Positions 61,655 through 64,000 of a DNA stretch of 64,000 nt are shown here, one piece after another. Positions within the stretch are counted from its first letter, which is position 1, and each line of letters begins with the position of its first letter. Position numbers and translations under genes: made by a program. Source of the stretch: Clostridium sp. BSD9I1 (GTDB lineage: Bacteria > Bacillota > Clostridia > Clostridiales > Clostridiaceae); contig NZ_FYAM01000027.1 in the NCBI RefSeq assembly GCF_900185645.1, forward strand, positions 310,001 to 374,000, in the 5' to 3' direction. The notes beneath the pieces are model-generated. The model worked only from the letters and a program-made list of their open reading frames with translations. It was not told where the DNA came from and did not search any database.

Positions 61655-62446
61655 GTGAGTATGAGTACTAAAAAAATAAAAAGGTTAAACATTGTTATTG
61701 CACTATTATATATTTGGATTGGAATTACTGGAATATTAGAGGGGGCAGATCCATCAAGCAGATTTTATTATGTTGACAATATAGTTCTTAGAATTATAGG
61801 GGCAGCACTTACAGTTACAAGTATTGGGTTATTATTAAAGAAAGAACTTGCTCGTAAATCTTTTATAGTTTTAATGGTAGCTTGTATTTTGGAAATGATA
61901 ATTACCTTTGATATAAGTGTTGAAGAAAAAATTGTAGTTATTGTTACAGCAGTGTTTGCAGTGATAATTTATGTTTTGCCAATGGTATTTTATATGATTC
62001 CAAAGGTAAAGAGATGTTTTCAGCTTGGTGAATGGAGCCAATATGAAAGTACCTATGCAAATTATAATGAAAAGCAAAATTACAAGCATTCTGGGTTGGG
62101 AATTGCTTCATTTGTAATAGCTTTAGTTAGTATAGCTATTTTTACAGCAGGTGTAATAATAACTTACAATAGTGTTGCTGTAGGTATATCATCAGAGGAA
62201 GTAATGCAGGCATCTCCTATAGTAGTTATAATTGGAATACTTTTTATTGGGGGTATGATTTCAAGTGTTGTGGGATTAGTTCTTGGAATTATAGGAGTAT
62301 TTGCAAGAAAGAAGAAAAGAGTACTTGCTGTTTGGGGGATTATATTAAACTTAATAATTACAGCTATATTTACATTATCAACTATAAGCAGCATATTTAA
62401 CGAAAACATTTTAGACGGCAATTACTATATGCTCTTTATTGGATGA
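61655..62446 (+). CDS. Multi-spanning membrane protein, DUF4190-like C-terminus
   Basis: This 263-residue protein has about seven hydrophobic segments. The second half starts with HSGLGIASFVIALVSIAIFTAG and continues with a G-rich SVVGLVLGIIGVFARKKKR segment, as in DUF4190-type proteins. The GTG at 61655 follows AAGGTGG by 8 nt; ATG 61661 is possible. It lies between two paralogous CWB2 genes, which may reflect insertion or a duplication that left it in the middle. Function unknown. Confidence 0.68.
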   Translation: MSMSTKKIKRLNIVIALLYIWIGITGILEGADPSSRFYYVDNIVLRIIGAALTVTSIGLLLKKELARKSFIVLMVACILEMIITFDISVEEKIVVIVTAVFAVIIYVLPMVFYMIPKVKRCFQLGEWSQYESTYANYNEKQNYKHSGLGIASFVIALVSIAIFTAGVIITYNSVAVGISSEEVMQASPIVVIIGILFIGGMISSVVGLVLGIIGVFARKKKRVLAVWGIILNLIITAIFTLSTISSIFNENILDGNYYMLFIG

Positions 62447-62480
62447 TAAGTATATTTATGAATTAACATCCATTACTATC

Positions 62481-62512
62481 CAATAGATTTTATTTATAGT
62501 TTAATATAAAAT
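62481..62512 (+). promoter_or_regulatory. Shared upstream motif of the CWB2 paralogues, copy 2
   Basis: CAATAGATTT (62481-62490) and AATATAAAAT (62503-62512), start to start 22 bases as in copy 1. Confidence 0.55.
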
Positions 62513-62559
62513 GGTAATACAAATGGAATTATTTATGGATATTGTATGGAGGGAAACAA

Positions 62560-63948
62560 ATGAATTTAAAAAAAGTATCAAAATTAATGGTATCAACATT
62601 CCTAGCTTTTACTATTGCTCAAGGATTTAATCCAGTAAGTGTACAAGCTGAAACACAGTTAACTAAAACTGCTAAGAGAGTTCAAGGGTTAGACAGATTT
62701 AAAACATCAAGAGCTATAGCAGAGGAAATAGGATTTGGTGAACTAGAAAATGTAGTAATTACATCTGGATTTGGTTTTGCAGATGGTTTAAGTGCAAGTA
62801 CATTTGCTAAAAAGTTAAATGCTCCATTACTTCTTGCAGGAGATTTAAAGAGCAGCAGCGAGGCGATATCATATATATCAGCTAAATTAAAGGATCAGGG
62901 AAATGTTTATATCATTGGTGGAGAAGGTGTTGTAAGTAAGGATACAGAAACTGCACTTACAAACAAGGGCTATAAGGTTACAAGAATTTTTGGTAAGGGA
63001 AGAATAGAAACAAATAATGCTATTATAAATGAATTAGAAGTTGCAGAAGGAACTCCAGTATTTATATCAAATGCGTTAGGTTATGCGGATGCACTAAGTG
63101 CGTCTGGGGTTGCAGCAATAAAGGATTATCCGATGCTTCTTACAAATGCGGACAAACTTCCGGATTTAATTAAGGGCCAGTTAACTAAAATAAAGCCATC
63201 TAAGGTTTATGTAGTTGGTGGAGAAGGTGTAGTTAAGCCAGCAGTTGTAAATGAAATTAAAGCTATGCTTCCTTCAGTAGAAATAGTTAGACTAGGTGGA
63301 AGTACTAGATATGAAACTTCAATGAGTATATTTAATCAGTTTGATTTAGATACAAAAAATATTGTACTAGCATCAGGTAAGGGATTTGCAGATGCATTAT
63401 CAGGAAGCCAATTAGCTGTTAAGTTAAATGCTCCAATGGTGCTTGCAGATGAATCTAATTTATATAAACAACAATTAAAATTTGATGAAAAGGCACTTGA
63501 AAATTATTATTTATTAGGTGGGACAGGTTCACTTAGTGATAATGTACAACAATTTGTAGTAATGGATTTGGATAAAGAGTTTGCAGATATAAAAGCAGTT
63601 CTCAATAATCTTGCTGAAGCTGTAAAGTTTAAGGACATCGAAATGTACATGGCTGAGATAGACCCAAGTGCTCCTGGATATAAAGATACTAGAGACGTAT
63701 ATACAGAAGTTTTTGCAGCATTAACTGAAGAAGAAGTAAATATTGAATCAATTTATGAGTCTATAGATATGATGTCAATGACAACTAAGGAAGCAAAAGT
63801 TAAGGCTGTAGAAAATGATAAGATAACATACAAAGATCCAGAAACAGGAGAAGATGTTGCGGAAGAAGAATTATATACTATGACAGTAACCTTTAAGAAA
63901 GTAAATGGGAAATGGAAAATTTACGAGTCCGAAATTATAGAAGAATAG
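62560..63948 (+). CDS. Cell-wall-binding protein: three CWB2 repeats plus an NTF2-like tail (paralogue)
   Basis: The 462-residue exported protein parallels the product at 60212 throughout: signal peptide ending PVSVQA, three CWB2 modules (AKRVQGLDRFKTSRAIAEEI, VTRIFGKGRIETNNAII, IVRLGGSTRYETSMSIF) and a 100-residue tail ending MTVTFKKVNGKWKIYESEII. The CWB2 part is almost identical, while the tails have diverged and this one has a short acidic insertion (PETGEDVAEEE). The start at 62560 follows TGGAGGG. It is probably a recent tandem duplicate with divergence of the functional domain. Confidence 0.9.
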   Translation: MNLKKVSKLMVSTFLAFTIAQGFNPVSVQAETQLTKTAKRVQGLDRFKTSRAIAEEIGFGELENVVITSGFGFADGLSASTFAKKLNAPLLLAGDLKSSSEAISYISAKLKDQGNVYIIGGEGVVSKDTETALTNKGYKVTRIFGKGRIETNNAIINELEVAEGTPVFISNALGYADALSASGVAAIKDYPMLLTNADKLPDLIKGQLTKIKPSKVYVVGGEGVVKPAVVNEIKAMLPSVEIVRLGGSTRYETSMSIFNQFDLDTKNIVLASGKGFADALSGSQLAVKLNAPMVLADESNLYKQQLKFDEKALENYYLLGGTGSLSDNVQQFVVMDLDKEFADIKAVLNNLAEAVKFKDIEMYMAEIDPSAPGYKDTRDVYTEVFAALTEEEVNIESIYESIDMMSMTTKEAKVKAVENDKITYKDPETGEDVAEEELYTMTVTFKKVNGKWKIYESEIIEE

Positions 63949-63957
63949 AAAAAGTAC

Positions 63958-64000
63958 GACATTTTAAGATAATGTTGAACCTACCGTATAGGATTTGCAT
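63958..64000 (+). repeat. Left end of a fourth large structured repeat, cut by the window edge
   Basis: AATGTTGAAC and GGATTTGCAT follow ACGACATTTT in the same order and spacing as the left arm of copies 1 and 3 (AATGTTGAAC, then ATTTGCAT). The rest lies outside the window. Confidence 0.65.

Overview
The window is AT-rich DNA from an endospore-forming Firmicute, most likely Clostridium sensu stricto. The evidence is a spoVA operon, pyruvate formate-lyase with its activating enzyme, three cell-wall-binding-repeat-2 (CWB2) surface proteins, strong AGGAGG ribosome binding sites with many TTG and GTG starts, and families typical of clostridia (CBO0543-like, DUF1659/DUF2922). No rRNA, tRNA, CRISPR array or transposase gene was seen.

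Layout. (1) 1-13219: surface polysaccharide locus, all on the + strand. It holds four glycosyltransferases, a Wzy-like polymerase, a Wzx-like flippase, a TupA-like ATP-grasp protein and two hexapeptide acetyltransferases. It ends with the sugar-nucleotide genes ugd, a UDP-sugar epimerase and galU, which read as less AT-rich than the cassette before them. (2) 13.3-17.6 kb: a phage-type DnaD/DnaC helicase-loader pair on the - strand, divergent from two sigma-70-like genes followed by DUF1659, DUF2922 and a 43-residue ORF. (3) 17.7-24.6 kb: a DUF6143-like protein, an S41 protease, two VanZ-like proteins, an old-yellow-enzyme reductase and a MarR regulator, strewn with copies of a GGGGCCAGACCCCTGG palindrome. 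(4) 24.6-36.0 kb: pflA/pflB, a YhaM exonuclease, a Fur-family regulator, an HD-GYP protein, a beta-propeller lipoprotein and a rhomboid protease. (5) 36.1-40.3 kb: a spoVA operon of the heat-resistance-associated '2Duf' type, DUF1657 - DUF421/DUF1657 - spoVAC - spoVAD - spoVAE - DUF1657 - metallo-hydrolase, preceded by a highly structured leader. (6) 40.8-50.9 kb: a NitT/TauT-type ABC transporter, a manganese-riboswitch-controlled GDT1-family exporter, nitroreductase, cupin, ferredoxin, aroE, a GNAT enzyme, and a divergent mntR/mntH pair. (7) 51-64 kb: three CWB2 proteins, an FtsH paralogue, a DUF1232 protein, a diguanylate cyclase and a chemoreceptor.

Functional links. Manganese export (riboswitch plus GDT1) and import (MntR plus MntH) lie within 7 kb of each other. 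A c-di-GMP synthase, an HD-GYP protein and surface proteins share the window. Spore envelope and dipicolinate-channel functions are represented.

The least explained signal is non-coding. About 225-nt elements form one long hairpin whose stems change by compensation between copies while an apical sequence is kept. There are three complete copies and a fourth cut by the right edge, and each complete copy has a small satellite hairpin 26-30 nt upstream. Three other families of short palindromic repeats are also present. All functional statements come from reading the sequence and recalling families; no search or folding program was run.
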